Assembly (NCBI GenBank): GCA_903871865.1
Contig: CAIQIL010000320.1
Location: 1 to 5,278 of the forward strand
Length of the DNA stretch: 5,278 nt
Direction of reading: 5' to 3'
DNA from: an uncultured Burkholderiales bacterium
Lineage (GTDB): Bacteria > Pseudomonadota > Gammaproteobacteria > Burkholderiales > Burkholderiaceae_C
Shown here in pieces: positions 4,593-5,278 of the stretch (the stretch's first letter is position 1; every line of letters starts with the position of its first letter). The notes under the pieces are model-generated. The model was not told where the DNA came from. It saw only the letters and a program-made list of their open reading frames with translations, and made no database searches. Made by a program: the position numbers and the translations under genes.

Positions 4593-5278
4593 TCACAGGC
4601 GCTGTGCCAGCAAAGACCGCACCTGGCCGTGGTCGTCGGGCACGGCCTGAGGCGTGTCGAACTGGCCCGTGCGCGCCAGCCACTGTTGCACCGCCGGGCC
4701 CTGGCCCAGGCCGACCTCCAGCCCCAGCCAGCCGCCCGAGCGCAGGAAGCGGGGCGCATCCTTCATCAGCCTTTGCAGGATGCGGATGCCGAAAGGACCG
4801 CCGTCAAACGCCAGGCTGGGCTCGTGCTGGACGATCTCGGCGGGCATGCTGTCGAGCTTGCCGCTGGAGATGTAGGGTGGGTTGCACAGCAGCAGGTCGG
4901 TGCGGCCGAGGAAGTCGGCCGAATCTCCATGGTGAGCGCCATGGGCCGCGTTGGCCTCGCTGGCGTCGAAAGGCGCGAGCAGGTCGCCACAGCGCCATTG
5001 CACGCGCTCGCTGAGGCCCAGGTGGCGGGCATTGGCCTCTGCCAGGGCCACGGCCTCGGGCGAGAGGTCGGCGCCCCAGACGCGCGCCGTGGGCACGCCC
5101 TGGGCCATGGCCAGCGCCAGGTTGCCCGAGCCAGTGCACACGTCGATGACGCGGGGCTGGGCCATGGCGCGCAGGTGCACCAGGGCGGCGCGGGCCAGCA
5201 GCTCGGTCTCGCGGCGGGGGATCAGGGCTTGCGGGCCGGCCAGCATCTCCATGCCCAAGAAGGTTTGCCGGCCAGTGA
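4593..5278 (-). CDS. PrmC/HemK-like SAM-dependent methyltransferase, N-terminus outside the window
   Basis: The C-terminal 227 residues of a class I methyltransferase of the PrmC/HemK type are visible; such enzymes methylate glutamine in release factors or ribosomal protein L3 in the cytoplasm. The visible part begins TGRQTFLGMEML, the region that precedes the catalytic domain in this family. It continues with LIPRRETELL (18-27 of the visible part; PrmC usually has LIPRPETE), the SAM-binding loop VIDVCTGSGNLALA (43-56), an acidic residue in WGADLS (67-72), and the catalytic NPPY (132-135). AFDGGPFG and GLEVGLGQG follow. It differs from standard PrmC: Cys occurs where DLGTG is usual, and an Ala/His/Gly-rich insert lies before NPPY. 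I therefore call it PrmC-like and give no symbol. A TTG at 5258 is not a credible start because homology continues upstream to the window edge. The transporter operon follows on the same strand. Confidence 0.88.
   Translation of the reverse strand, partial: TGRQTFLGMEMLAGPQALIPRRETELLARAALVHLRAMAQPRVIDVCTGSGNLALAMAQGVPTARVWGADLSPEAVALAEANARHLGLSERVQWRCGDLLAPFDASEANAAHGAHHGDSADFLGRTDLLLCNPPYISSGKLDSMPAEIVQHEPSLAFDGGPFGIRILQRLMKDAPRFLRSGGWLGLEVGLGQGPAVQQWLARTGQFDTPQAVPDDHGQVRSLLAQRL

Noticed and set aside
4594..4606. CACAG-GCG-CTGTG dyad as terminator of the methyltransferase gene
   Set aside because: It has only five pairs, overlaps the stop codon and end of the gene, and has no T tract.

Overview
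The sequence is very GC-rich, with G or C in most third codon positions. The protein families and the pilZ-tatD order point to a betaproteobacterium, most likely of the Comamonadaceae or a nearby Burkholderiales group. This is inferred from gene content and protein style, not from a database match. The window reads as ordinary chromosome. I see no insertion sequence, integrase, phage gene, CRISPR array, tRNA or rRNA.

Left part, + strand (1-1656): a type IV pilus PilZ protein; a TatD-family metal-dependent hydrolase; then a well-supported 71-residue protein of unknown function. The spacers here hold the most interesting non-coding structure. They contain a bulged hairpin directly before tatD (473-503), a 10-bp direct repeat at the end of pilZ, and two overlapping, mutually exclusive dyads after tatD (1319-1349). 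A short GC hairpin (1667-1684) lies between the small gene and the convergent transporter operon.

Right part, - strand (1694-5278), read from right to left: a PrmC/HemK-like SAM-dependent methyltransferase whose N-terminus lies beyond the window; a 117-base gap; then a three-gene operon for a polar amino acid ABC importer of the Aap/Bzt type. The importer genes encode a periplasmic binding protein and two different membrane permeases. The three transporter genes are joined by two identical TTGA stop/start overlaps, both with TTG start codons, so their translation is probably coupled. The family's usual fourth gene, the ATPase, is absent here: the last permease runs straight into a convergent gene. 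The importer must use an ATPase encoded elsewhere.

I did not find a clearly new multi-gene system. The points most worth a second look are the missing ATPase, the paired TTGA junctions, the dyads flanking tatD, the small unknown protein and the divergent methyltransferase.
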